A stretch of 24,176 nt of DNA, taken from an uncultured Roseovarius sp. GTDB lineage: Bacteria > Pseudomonadota > Alphaproteobacteria > Rhodobacterales > Rhodobacteraceae. The stretch is taken from positions 1-24,176 of the forward strand of contig CAKSUL010000028.1 of the NCBI GenBank assembly GCA_934501475.1. Direction: 5' to 3'. Made by a program: the position numbers and the translations under genes. The notes below the pieces were generated by a model. It worked only from the letters and a program-made list of their open reading frames with translations, made no database searches and was not told the DNA's origin. Positions 10,001 to 17,302 of this stretch are shown here, piece after piece. The first letter of the stretch is position 1; each line of letters opens with the position of its first letter.

Positions 10001-11635
10001 TATCACGACGCGCTGCGCGCTGCCGGGCACGACCCGCAGGCGTTCAAGGTCACGATGATGCTGCATACGTTCATCGCCGCCGATCGCGACACCGCGCAGC
10101 GCATCGCACGTGAGCCGATGAAGGATTACCTGCGCAGCGCCGCCGGCCTGATCAAGCAATATGCCTGGACCTTTCCGGCCTTCAAGCGCCCCGAAGGCGT
10201 CAAGAGCGCCTATGAGATGGACCTGGGCATCCTCGGCGAAGACGAACTTGAGGCGATTCTCGATTTCGCGTTCGAGCGGTATTTCGAGGAATCCGGCCTG
10301 TTCGGCACGGTTGAGGATGGCGTGGCGCGCGCCGAACAGCTCAAGCGGATCGGCGTCGATGAGATCGCCTGCCTGATCGACTATGGCATCGACGCGCAGA
10401 CCGTGCTGGACGGGCTGATCCCGCTTGCCGAGGTGCTCAAGCGCGCCAAGGCACCGGTCACGCTTGCGGCCGACGATCATTCGATCGCCGCGCAGATCAT
10501 CCGCCACCGCGTCACGCATCTGCAATGCACGCCCAGCATGGCGCGGCTGATCGCGATGAATGATGAGGCGCGCATGGCGCTGAGCGGCGTGCGCCAGATC
10601 CTGCTGGGCGGTGAGGCCCTGCCGGGCAGCCTGATGCGCGATCTGCGCGAGGCGACGCAGGCGCAGGTGCTGAACATGTATGGCCCGACGGAAACCACCA
10701 TCTGGTCCAGTGTCGGATCGGCCAGCCCCTGCGCCGGGACCGTGCCGATTGGCGGGCCGATCGCCAACACGAGCCTGCAGGTGATCGGCGCGGATGGCGC
10801 GGTGTCACCCATCGGGGTGCCCGGTGAATTGCTGATCGGGGGCGATGGCGTTGCCCCCGGCTATTGGCAGCGCGCCGACCTCACGGCAGAGCGCTTTGCC
10901 AGCGGGCTTTACCGCACCGGTGATCTGGTGGCCTGGCAGGCGGATGGCAGCCTTCGCTTTATCGGGCGCAGCGACGATCAGGTGAAGATCCGCGGTCACC
11001 GGATCGAACTGGGTGAGATCGAGACCTGCCTAAAGGGCTTTGCCGGGGTGGGTGAGGCGGTGGTGATCGCGCGCGCCGCGCGCAGCGGCGACATGGCGCT
11101 GGCCGCCTATTACACCGCCACGGCGCCGGTTGCTGAGGCGGCGCTGCGCGATCATCTCAGGCGCGCCCTCCCCGAGGTCATGGTGCCCTCGGACCTTGTG
11201 CTGCTGGAGAGTTTCCCGCTGACCCCCAACAAGAAGATCGACCGCCTGGCGCTGCCTGACCCAAGGGCGATGCGCGCGCCCCTGGCCGCAAATCTCAGCG
11301 CGGCGCCCGCACAGGGCGCGGGCAAGGTCATCGCCGCCGTCTGGTGCGAGATCCTCGGCCTGCCGGTGGTGCAGGTCAGCGACAATTTCTTTGATCTGGG
11401 GGGGCATTCGCTGTTGGCGGTGCAGGCGCATCGCGACATCCGCGCGAAACTGGACGGGGTCGCGCTGTCGATCACCGACATCTTCCGCTTTCCGGTGCTG
11501 GGCGATCTGGCGGCGCATCTGGACGCGCAGGCCGGCGTTTCGACCACGGTCGCGCCACGCGCGTCGGCGCCCGACCGCGCCGCCACCATGTCCAAACGCC
11601 GCGCAATGCGCGCCGGGCGCGGGACCGGACAATGA
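7031..11635 (+). CDS. NRPS-like enzyme: formyltransferase - C remnant - A(Gly) interrupted by luciferase-like monooxygenase - T
   Basis: A 1534-residue assembly-line protein. Residues 1-~190 are a formyltransferase of the Fmt/GART fold with all three catalytic residues (N92, H94, D130), followed by its C-terminal OB-like part to ~290. Residues ~300-520 resemble the C-terminal half of a condensation domain, but no HHxxxDG is present. The A domain begins near 535: A3 at 681-694, AFDIS (Asp 730), then it is broken. After a Gly/Ala linker (755-781), residues ~782-1140 form an FMN-dependent luciferase-like monooxygenase of the MupA/Atu3671 type (IWTPERHFHAFGGPYPNP). The A domain then resumes with NMYGPTETTIW (from 1215) and TPNKKIDR (Lys 1402). 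Aligning to PheA by eye, I read the specificity residues as D-I-L-Q-L-G-M-I-W-K, a glycine-type code. The carrier protein has DLGGHSLLA (Ser 1460). There is no release domain, so the chain must pass elsewhere, plausibly to the neighbouring PKS. It is coupled by ATGA at both ends. Confidence 0.93.
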   Translation: MTLFSCILLGDETLTMGCGDQLIEQGATIRAISTRDSSVRAWAKARGIAVLPGFDDIRREIAPASIDWVLSIANLRVIPDAVLALPARGAVNFHDGPLPEYAGLNTPVWALLNGEARHGITWHHVGAGVDEGDIMLQRRFDLAPDETAHSLNARCYGAAMDSFPEVIRELASAAPARLPQDLSQRRVYRMADLPEMAGLMDLRSMTTDRVLRHVRALDFAGYANPVVTAKIASATRRYAVRGASPMQGRGAAGSILRISGDTLSVATLDGAVHLSGITTPDGRAAHLSRDLEIGEILRTPPAPEADRLDTTLRESARHEGHWRAALADMQPAEVPLATRATTPDWTRRRINVDPGLDSGARMAAVALWALQSSGQERAALAWRSAALAARAQGLDDLICDWVPVQAVPAERFEDFTRSVAAQVQAGEQHLSFACDLFARDPALDAAHRPQIGVSDTDAPMADTAITVCPGTGGELGLHFDAARLTEAQIGLLSARLAAILTRLAAGTGSLRELREIPAAEVDLIEGWNRTPTDYDADLTLHGAFEAQVARTPDDIALVFEDQSLSYAALNSRANAMAQRLIAAGVGPGVNVGLCVRRSLDMMVAALGILKAGGAYVPLDPAYPAGRIAHCVADSAATVIVTQRALHDLLPQSGALLIDVEDCDTPVAQNPDKGVGPDDLAYLIYTSGTTGLPKGVMIAHRNLANFFAGMDAHIDRTTGNVWLAVTSLAFDISVLELFYTLARGFKVVIAGDENRAAVAGAGAGAMARAGAGAGGAMARSRRDIDFGIYYWGNDGGAGTQKYHLLLEGAKFADQNGFNAIWTPERHFHAFGGPYPNPAVTGAAVAAVTQNIGVRAGSCVAPLHHPARIAEEWAVIDNLTNGRAGLAIASGWQPDDFVLRPENAPPDNKTAMYDTLAQVRALWRGEAVAFPTASGGTHDVITQPRPVTPELPVWITTAGNPDTWREAGELGCNVLTHLLGQSIDEVAGKIRIYHDALRAAGHDPQAFKVTMMLHTFIAADRDTAQRIAREPMKDYLRSAAGLIKQYAWTFPAFKRPEGVKSAYEMDLGILGEDELEAILDFAFERYFEESGLFGTVEDGVARAEQLKRIGVDEIACLIDYGIDAQTVLDGLIPLAEVLKRAKAPVTLAADDHSIAAQIIRHRVTHLQCTPSMARLIAMNDEARMALSGVRQILLGGEALPGSLMRDLREATQAQVLNMYGPTETTIWSSVGSASPCAGTVPIGGPIANTSLQVIGADGAVSPIGVPGELLIGGDGVAPGYWQRADLTAERFASGLYRTGDLVAWQADGSLRFIGRSDDQVKIRGHRIELGEIETCLKGFAGVGEAVVIARAARSGDMALAAYYTATAPVAEAALRDHLRRALPEVMVPSDLVLLESFPLTPNKKIDRLALPDPRAMRAPLAANLSAAPAQGAGKVIAAVWCEILGLPVVQVSDNFFDLGGHSLLAVQAHRDIRAKLDGVALSITDIFRFPVLGDLAAHLDAQAGVSTTVAPRASAPDRAATMSKRRAMRAGRGTGQ
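9293..9373 (+). repeat. Gly/Ala/Met/Arg low-complexity linker at the A-domain/monooxygenase junction
   Basis: Within the NRPS-like gene, residues 755-781 are a simple run of Ala and Gly in which a GAMAR-like unit occurs twice (GAGAMAR, then GGAMAR). The DNA is a string of GCAGGG and GCCGGT triplet pairs. It lies exactly where the A domain is interrupted and is best read as a flexible inter-domain linker, perhaps grown by slippage. Confidence 0.7.
9374..10450 (+). other. Inserted luciferase-like monooxygenase (LLM) domain inside the A domain
   Basis: About 360 residues have no counterpart in a standard adenylation domain and carry LLM-type motifs: DFGIYYW at the start, TPERHFHAFGG, APLHHPARIAEEWAV, GRAGLAIASGWQPDDF, and PVWITTAGNP. 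A-domain sequence is present before it (A3 and A4 cores) and after it (A5 to A10), so this is an in-frame insertion between A4 and A5. Proteins of this family are flavin-dependent oxygenases; here the expected substrate is the aminoacyl thioester on the adjacent carrier. Domain limits are approximate. Confidence 0.85.
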
Positions 11636-12372
11636 GCATTGCCGACCTCAAGCCTGGCCCGGCGGACACGCGCGCCGCCGCGCCGCCACTGATCGAGGCG
11701 GTGCGGGCGCTGTTCAACTCCGGCGTCGCGGTCGCGATCACCGATCCGCGCATGACCTATCCGCCGGGCTTTGCCGCTGAAATCGCCGCGATGGCGCGCG
11801 CCACGCCGGCACGTCGCCGCGAATTCGCCGCCGGGCGTGCGGCCCTGCACCGCGCGATGGCGGATCTGGGGCACGCGCCCAGGCCGGTTCTGGCCGGGGC
11901 CGACCGCGCGCCGGTCTGGCCCGATTCCGTCGTGGGCAGCCTGTCGCACTCTGCCACGACCTGTGTCGCGGTCATGGGCGAGGCGCGCGCGCTGCGCAGC
12001 CTTGGGGTGGACGTGGAAGAGGATACGGCCCTGGACGATGATCTGATCCCGCAGATCTGCACCCTGGCCGAGCGCGCCTGGCTGGCCAGCCAACCCGGGG
12101 ACCGACGCGCGCGCCTTGCCAAGCTGATTTTCAGCGCCAAGGAATGCGCCTATAAATGCCAGTATCCGCTGACCTCGACAGGGTTCGACTTCGACACGCT
12201 CGAGATCACGCCGGACATCGACACCGGCCAGTTCGAGGCGACATTCACCCGCGATATCGGGCAATTCGTGGCGGGGCATTGCCTGCATGGACGGTTTGTC
12301 ATCCGTGATGGGCTGATCGTGACCGGAACCATGCTGACCCACCGGCCCCGCTGGAGCATTCAGGGCCGATGA
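11632..12372 (+). CDS. 4'-phosphopantetheinyl transferase, EntD/Sfp type
   Basis: This enzyme moves the phosphopantetheine arm of CoA onto the conserved Ser of carrier domains, making apo-ACP and apo-T active. All the expected motifs of the EntD-like group are visible: GSLSHS (His 106), GVDVEED (Asp 127, Glu 129, the Mg2+ ligands) and FSAKECAYK (Lys 170, Glu 171, Lys 175). The 246-residue length is normal. The start codon overlaps the NRPS stop codon (ATGA at 11632-11635). The obvious clients are the NRPS T domain and the PKS ACP in the same operon. A dedicated PPTase supports the view that the locus is a functional assembly line. Confidence 0.93.
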   Translation: MSIADLKPGPADTRAAAPPLIEAVRALFNSGVAVAITDPRMTYPPGFAAEIAAMARATPARRREFAAGRAALHRAMADLGHAPRPVLAGADRAPVWPDSVVGSLSHSATTCVAVMGEARALRSLGVDVEEDTALDDDLIPQICTLAERAWLASQPGDRRARLAKLIFSAKECAYKCQYPLTSTGFDFDTLEITPDIDTGQFEATFTRDIGQFVAGHCLHGRFVIRDGLIVTGTMLTHRPRWSIQGR

Positions 12373-12413
12373 CGTAATATGACAGCGTCAGAATTCACAG
12401 AAGGGGCAGGCCG

Positions 12414-13394
12414 ATGCCACCGCGCATGATCTGGATTGTCGGACTGTGCATCGCATTGATCGGGCTGGCGGTGTTTGCGTGGTGGCTGACGCGCGCACCC
12501 AGGGTGACATCGGACGCCGTGGCGGCGGCCTATGCGCGCCCGCTCGGCCCGCCCGAGGGGCCTTTGCGGGTGTTTCACCTTGGTCATTCGCTGGTCGGGC
12601 GCGACATGCCGGCCATGCTGGCGCAGCTTGCCGATGCGGGGATCGAAACGGGGATCGAAGCGGGGCATCGCTATGATGTGCAACTGGGCTGGGGCACGTC
12701 GCTGCGCGAACATTGGGAGCCGGACCTTGCGATCAACGGCTTTGACACGGAAAACGCCCATGCGCGCTATCGCGATGCCCATGAGGCGATCCGCTCGGGC
12801 GATTACGACGCGATCGTGCTGACCGAGATGGTCGAGATCCGCGATGCGATCAAATATCATCACAGCGGCAAATACCTGGCCAAATGGGCGAACGAGGCCC
12901 GCGAGGGGCGTCAGGACGTGCGCATCTACCTCTATGAAAGCTGGCCGCATCTGGACGATCCAGAAGGCTGGCTGACCCGGTTGGACGCGGACCTGTCGCG
13001 CTATTGGGAGGACGAGATCCTGCTGCGCGATCTGGCCATCAACGCCCCCGAACAGCCGGTTCGCGTCATCCCCGCCGGTCAGGTCATGGCGCGCCTGGTG
13101 CGCCGGATCGAGGCGCTTGGCGGGTTGGATGGCGTGCAGGGCCGCGAGGATTTTTTTCGACGTAATGATGACGGGTCGCTGGATCAACTTCATGTGAATG
13201 ACCTCGGGGCCTATGTGGTGGCGCTGACCCATTATGCGGTTCTTTATCAGCGCGCGCCGATGGGTCTGCCGCGCCAGCTGAGGCGCGCGGATGGCACGCA
13301 GGCGGACGCACCGGGCGCGGCCCTTGCCGCGCTGATGCAGCAAACGGTCTGGGATGTGGTCACGAACTATGCGAAAACCGGGATCGCGCCATGA
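12414..13394 (+). CDS. Membrane-anchored SGNH/GDSL-like hydrolase or acyltransferase
   Basis: The protein has 326 residues. Residues ~5-25 form one hydrophobic helix (IWIVGLCIALIGLAVFAWWL) with a short positive N-terminus, so the rest is probably periplasmic and anchored. After it comes FHLGHSLVGRDM, resembling SGNH block I with Ser 59 as the candidate nucleophile, and near the end DQLHVNDLGAY, which matches the block V D-x-x-H pattern (Asp 257, His 260). Members of this broad superfamily are esterases or O-acyl/O-acetyl transferases, several of which act on polysaccharides. The start at 12414 has an AAGGGG-like SD; a second Met lies four codons in. It follows the PPTase by 41 nt and overlaps the next gene by ATGA. 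Acting on an acyl-decorated glycan fits the context, but the substrate is inferred only. An unusual T7 run occurs at 13151-13157. Confidence 0.7.
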   Translation: MPPRMIWIVGLCIALIGLAVFAWWLTRAPRVTSDAVAAAYARPLGPPEGPLRVFHLGHSLVGRDMPAMLAQLADAGIETGIEAGHRYDVQLGWGTSLREHWEPDLAINGFDTENAHARYRDAHEAIRSGDYDAIVLTEMVEIRDAIKYHHSGKYLAKWANEAREGRQDVRIYLYESWPHLDDPEGWLTRLDADLSRYWEDEILLRDLAINAPEQPVRVIPAGQVMARLVRRIEALGGLDGVQGREDFFRRNDDGSLDQLHVNDLGAYVVALTHYAVLYQRAPMGLPRQLRRADGTQADAPGAALAALMQQTVWDVVTNYAKTGIAP

Positions 13395-15070
13395 TCCGCT
13401 GGCTTGGTCTCCTTGCCCTGTTGGGCTGGGGCGCGCTGCCCGTATCGGGCCAGACGCCCGGTCCTGTCGGGATCGGGCTGGCGCCGGTCAATGACTGGAG
13501 CACGCAGCAACCCTTCATCGACGTGATGAAAACCGCGCGCCGCTGGATCGGGCATCGCCCCGGCCAATGGGGCGGGATGGATTTCGATCAGCTTGAGGCA
13601 TTGGGCATTCTCGACGATCAGGGCTGGCCGATGCAGATCCCGACCGGTCTGGGCGCGATCGGGACGCTGGTCCTGACCGACCTGCCGGCGCAGGCCACCG
13701 CCTATGCGGGGCGCTATGTGCTGGAATTCGACGGGCAGGGCATCGTCGAGGTGGCGGGCAGCGCGCGCAACAAGCGCTATGGCAGCGGGCGCGTCGCCTT
13801 TGATTTCGAGCCGGGCAATGGCCCCGTCGATATCCGCATCCAGCGCAGCGGGACGCGTGGTGGTGACGGAGATTATATACGCAATATCAGCATTATACGA
13901 GAGGATCTTAAGGCGGAATATGACGCTGGCGCCATGTTCAATCCACTCTGGCTGAAACAGCTTGAGGGGTTTGGCGCGCTGCGGTTCATGGACTGGATGA
14001 ACACCAACAATTCGGATCAGGGCGATTGGGCCGCGCGGCCACGCGACACTGATTTTTCCTATACATGGCGCGGTGTCCCGCTGGGGATCATGCTGGATCT
14101 GGCCAATCAGACCGGCACCGATCCGTGGTTCAACATGCCCCATCTGGCCGATGACGCCTATATGAGCGCCTTTGCCGCGCAGGTCGAAGCGGGGCTGAAC
14201 CCGGATCGGCGCGTCTATGTGGAATATTCGAACGAGGTCTGGAACTGGCAGTTCCTGCAGGCCGAATGGGCCGATGCGCAGGGGCGCGACCTTTGGGGTG
14301 AGATCCACAAGGGCGCGCAGTTTTACGGGATGCGCGCCGCCGAAATGGCCCGGATCTGGGCCGGGGCATTCGCGCAGCGGCGCGCAGCGCTGGTCACGGT
14401 GATCGCCACGCAGACCGGCTGGCTGGGGCTTGAGGCGGATATCCTGAACGCGCCGTTGCATGTGGCAAATGGTGGCGCGCCGCCCGTGCAGGCCTTTGAT
14501 GCCTACGGCGTTGCGGGGTATTTCGGCCATGTCCTGGGCACGGAGAAACGCGCGCCGATGATCCGGTCCTGGATCGAGCAGAGCCGCGCCGCCGCCGCGG
14601 ACGCCGGGACGCAGGCGGGGCTGAAGGACGCGGCGCTGGCCACCTATATCGAGGCGCATCGATATGATCAGGCGTTTGAGCGCGCGGCGCAGGAATTGCG
14701 CGATGGCACACTGAGTGGTGACAGCGCCGACACGCTGGCCGATCTGCGCCAGCGTGTGTTTCCCTATCACGCCGAGGTGGCGGCGCGTCATGGTCTGGAT
14801 CTGATCACCTATGAGGGCGGCAGTCATGTGGTGGGGATCGGGGTGCAGGTGGACGACGCCGACCTCACCGATTTTTATACCGCGCTGAATTATGCGCCGC
14901 AGATGGGCCCGCTCTATGATGGGCTGATCGGGGCGTGGCGCGCCGTGGGGGGCGGTCTGTTCACGGCCTATGCCGATGTCATGGCGCCCAGCAAATGGGG
15001 CAGTTGGGGCACACTGCGCTATCTTGGGGATGATACGTCAAGGATGCGCGCGCTCAGGCAGTGGCAATGA
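13391..15070 (+). CDS. Secreted glycoside-hydrolase-like protein
   Basis: A 559-residue protein with a typical Sec signal peptide (LGLLALLGWGALPVSG, likely cut near residue 20-21). The central part contains YVEYSNEVWNW (Glu 282), reminiscent of the Asn-Glu acid/base motif of clan-A TIM-barrel glycosidases. The C-terminal part contains LITYEGGSH (Glu 475), a plausible nucleophile. The N-terminal ~170 residues look like beta-sandwich-type strands. I cannot name a CAZy family. It would act in the periplasm or outside on a polysaccharide, perhaps trimming or releasing the EPS made nearby, as accessory glycosidases do in other exopolysaccharide operons. It overlaps both neighbours by ATGA. Codons near 13868-13921 are unusually AT-rich (two ATA, CGA, CTT) compared with the rest of the gene. 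Confidence 0.75.
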   Translation: MIRWLGLLALLGWGALPVSGQTPGPVGIGLAPVNDWSTQQPFIDVMKTARRWIGHRPGQWGGMDFDQLEALGILDDQGWPMQIPTGLGAIGTLVLTDLPAQATAYAGRYVLEFDGQGIVEVAGSARNKRYGSGRVAFDFEPGNGPVDIRIQRSGTRGGDGDYIRNISIIREDLKAEYDAGAMFNPLWLKQLEGFGALRFMDWMNTNNSDQGDWAARPRDTDFSYTWRGVPLGIMLDLANQTGTDPWFNMPHLADDAYMSAFAAQVEAGLNPDRRVYVEYSNEVWNWQFLQAEWADAQGRDLWGEIHKGAQFYGMRAAEMARIWAGAFAQRRAALVTVIATQTGWLGLEADILNAPLHVANGGAPPVQAFDAYGVAGYFGHVLGTEKRAPMIRSWIEQSRAAAADAGTQAGLKDAALATYIEAHRYDQAFERAAQELRDGTLSGDSADTLADLRQRVFPYHAEVAARHGLDLITYEGGSHVVGIGVQVDDADLTDFYTALNYAPQMGPLYDGLIGAWRAVGGGLFTAYADVMAPSKWGSWGTLRYLGDDTSRMRALRQWQ

Positions 15071-15906
15071 CGCGGCGGGTCAGCCTGATCTTGCCCGCGC
15101 ATGACGAGGCAAGGTTCATCGCGCCCTGTCTTGAGGCGGTGCTGCGCTCGGACGTTGCGGGGCTGGATCTGCAGGTGATCGTTGTGGCCAATGGCTGCCG
15201 CGATGATACGGCCGGGCGGGCGCGTGAATTCACCGGGGCGGCGGCGCGCCGGGGAATCACGCTTGAGGTGATCGAGACCGCGCAAGGGGGCAAGCTGAAT
15301 GCGCTTGGCCTTGGCGACGCGGCAGCGGTCGGGGGCATCCGGATCTATCTGGACGCCGATGTCGTGGTCGAACCGGACCTGATCAGGCGGATCGCCGAGG
15401 TGCTGAGCACCACCGACGAGGCGCGTTACGCCAGCGGCACCCCGGTGATCAGCCGCGCGCAAAGCGCGCTCACGCGGGCCTATGCGCGGTTCTGGGCGCG
15501 CCTGCCATTCCTGCGTGACGGGGTTCCGGGCTTTGGCATCTATGCGGTCAATGCGGCGGGGCGCGCCCGCTGGGGGGCGTGGCCCGACATCATATCGGAT
15601 GACACATTCGCGCGGTTGCAGTTCGGCCCGGATGAGCGGTTGCGCGTTCCTGCGCGCTATCACTGGCCGATGGTCGAAGGCTGGGCCAATCTGGTGCGGG
15701 TGCGTCGCCGGCAGGATCGCGGGGTCAGCCAGATCGCGGCGCTCTATCCGGACCTTGTGCAGGGGCAGGGCCATCGCCCGACCAGGGCGCAACTGGCGGC
15801 CCTGGCGCTGCGAGATCCGGCCGGGTTTGCGGTCTATGCCAGCGTGGCGCTGGCGGTCCGGCTGACGGCGCGCCATGCGACCGATGAATGGACGCGCGGA
15901 CGTTAA
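15067..15906 (+). CDS. GT2-family glycosyltransferase
   Basis: This is a cytoplasmic GT-A transferase of 279 residues. It has the LILPAHDEARFI opening, VVANGCRDDT, the DxD motif in IYLDADVVVEP (Asp 96 and Asp 98), and WPDIISDDTFARL as the acceptor-side motif. I chose the ATG at 15067 because it gives the same ATGA overlap seen at other junctions of this operon and has AGG 8 nt upstream; an in-frame GTG at 15061 is the alternative. I see no clear transmembrane segment. Donor and acceptor are unknown. It is the last gene of the + strand train, and its TAA interlocks with the stop of the convergent GT4 gene. Confidence 0.88.
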   Translation: MTRRVSLILPAHDEARFIAPCLEAVLRSDVAGLDLQVIVVANGCRDDTAGRAREFTGAAARRGITLEVIETAQGGKLNALGLGDAAAVGGIRIYLDADVVVEPDLIRRIAEVLSTTDEARYASGTPVISRAQSALTRAYARFWARLPFLRDGVPGFGIYAVNAAGRARWGAWPDIISDDTFARLQFGPDERLRVPARYHWPMVEGWANLVRVRRRQDRGVSQIAALYPDLVQGQGHRPTRAQLAALALRDPAGFAVYASVALAVRLTARHATDEWTRGR

Positions 15907-17105
15907 GATAGGTTGCGAAAATGCGCGGCCAGTTTTGCAGCCTCATTATCCACATCATGGCGCGCAAACACGCGGGCGCGCCCGGCGTCACCCATGGCGG
16001 CGCGGGTGCGCGCATCCATCGCCGCCAGTTCCAGCGCCGCCTCGGCCAATGCCTGAGGATCGCCCGCCGGCACCAGCCACCCGGTCTTGCCCGGCTGCAC
16101 CAGTTCCGGCGTGCCGGCGATATGGGTCGCAAGAACCGGGCGCGCGGCGGCCATTGCCTCCATCACCACCATCGGCAGGCCCTCGGCAAAGCTGGGCATG
16201 ATCAGCGCATGGGCGGCGTCGAGTTCGCGGCGCACGGCCGCCTCATCCAGCCAGCCGGTCAGGGTGATGTTGTCCTGCAACCCCTGCGCGGCAATCGCCG
16301 TTTCAAGGTCGGCGCGCCCCGGCCCGTCGCCGACAAGGTGCAGCCGCGTGCCCTTGATCCGTGCCTTGATCATGGCCATGGCGGGGATCAGCACCATCTG
16401 CCCCTTTTGTTCGACAAAGCGGCCGATCGCGACAAGGTTCAGACCGGCTTCAGGCGCCGGTGTCACAGTCTCGAAGCGCGATTTCTCGATGCCGCAATGC
16501 ACCACCTTGATGCGGTCCCAATCGGAATGATCGACAAGGCGGCAAAGCTGGCTGCGGCCAAACTGGCTGATGGCGACGCAAAACCGCGCCCGCGTGATCT
16601 TGGTGGCCAGCGACAGCGCGGCGGGGGCGTCGAATTCCTCGGGGCCGTGGACGGTAAAGCTGTAGCCAGGACCGCCAAGCGCGGCGGCCAGCATGGCGAC
16701 GGTGGTGGCGTTGGTGCCGAAATGGGCGTGGCAATGGCTGATGCCTGCGCGCGCACAGCGGCGCGCCACCTCGGCAGCCTCGGCCAGATAGATCAGGTGG
16801 CGCAGACGGCCCTTGTCCGACGCGGCCCCCAGACGCAGCGCAAGGATCAGCGCGCGCCAGAACCGGGCGGGCCGGGTGATTGCCGCGCGCAACAGCGCCA
16901 GCATCAGGTGCAGGCCGCCGGCCTCAAGGATATGGGAGGTGCGCGCCGCCTCATCGCGGTCCATCGCATCGACCAGCACCACATCGGCGCGCCGCATCGC
17001 CATCCGGGTGATGGTGAACCCCTGGCGTTCCAGCGCGCGGATCTCGCGGCGGATAAAGCTGTGCGAGGGCTGCGGATAGGTGTTGAGAACATAGGCGATG
17101 TGCAA
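15903..17105 (-). CDS. GT4-family glycosyltransferase for exopolysaccharide
   Basis: A 400-residue GT-B enzyme of the GT4 group, which uses an activated sugar to extend a lipid-linked glycan at the inner face of the membrane. The N-terminus (IAYVLNTYPQPSHSFIRREI) is characteristic of this subgroup. The C-terminal donor site has SFAEGLPMVVMEAMA, the E-x7-E motif (Glu 308 and Glu 316), preceded by NLVAIGRFVEQKG and HLVGDGPGR. A helper sequence SFTVHGPEEFD lies in the N-terminal half. The gene faces the GT2 gene tail to tail, and the two stop codons share the bases TTAA. It is divergent from the flippase across a 197-bp gap, so expression may be controlled there. Confidence 0.93.
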   Translation of the reverse strand: MHIAYVLNTYPQPSHSFIRREIRALERQGFTITRMAMRRADVVLVDAMDRDEAARTSHILEAGGLHLMLALLRAAITRPARFWRALILALRLGAASDKGRLRHLIYLAEAAEVARRCARAGISHCHAHFGTNATTVAMLAAALGGPGYSFTVHGPEEFDAPAALSLATKITRARFCVAISQFGRSQLCRLVDHSDWDRIKVVHCGIEKSRFETVTPAPEAGLNLVAIGRFVEQKGQMVLIPAMAMIKARIKGTRLHLVGDGPGRADLETAIAAQGLQDNITLTGWLDEAAVRRELDAAHALIMPSFAEGLPMVVMEAMAAARPVLATHIAGTPELVQPGKTGWLVPAGDPQALAEAALELAAMDARTRAAMGDAGRARVFARHDVDNEAAKLAAHFRNLS

Positions 17106-17302
17106 CGGTGGCCTCTTGGCTGGCGGGGTCGCGCCAGACTAGGGCGTTTCGCGGGCAAGTTGAAACACAAGTTTCCCCCGGATCCCATTGCCGCGCGAGG
17201 GTGGCATTCGGGCACTGATCGCGCGGCATTTGCGCCGCTGCGATTGACCGGCAGGGGCATCCCCAATAGCGTCATCCGGATTGAACCCACAGCCGGACCC
17301 CC
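17106..17302. promoter_or_regulatory. Divergent intergenic region between GT4 and flippase genes
   Basis: The 197-bp gap must hold start signals for both genes unless one is transcribed from elsewhere. On the + strand TTGACC at 17244-17249 followed after 17 nt by TAGCGT is a weak -35/-10 candidate. On the - strand I see only poor matches (CTTGTG/TTGCCC with TAGTCT). The flippase ATG has no strong Shine-Dalgarno. No convincing operator palindrome was seen. Confidence 0.35.

Noticed and set aside
9365..10525. 386-residue minus-strand open frame opposite the monooxygenase
   Set aside because: It mirrors the LLM domain coding strand exactly. The composition is typical of antisense frames in GC-rich DNA, with no motif or SD.
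13151..13157. T7 run as a programmed frameshift site in the SGNH-like gene
   Set aside because: The zero frame continues to a motif-bearing C-terminus (D-x-x-H). There is no sign of a functional alternative frame or a stimulatory structure.
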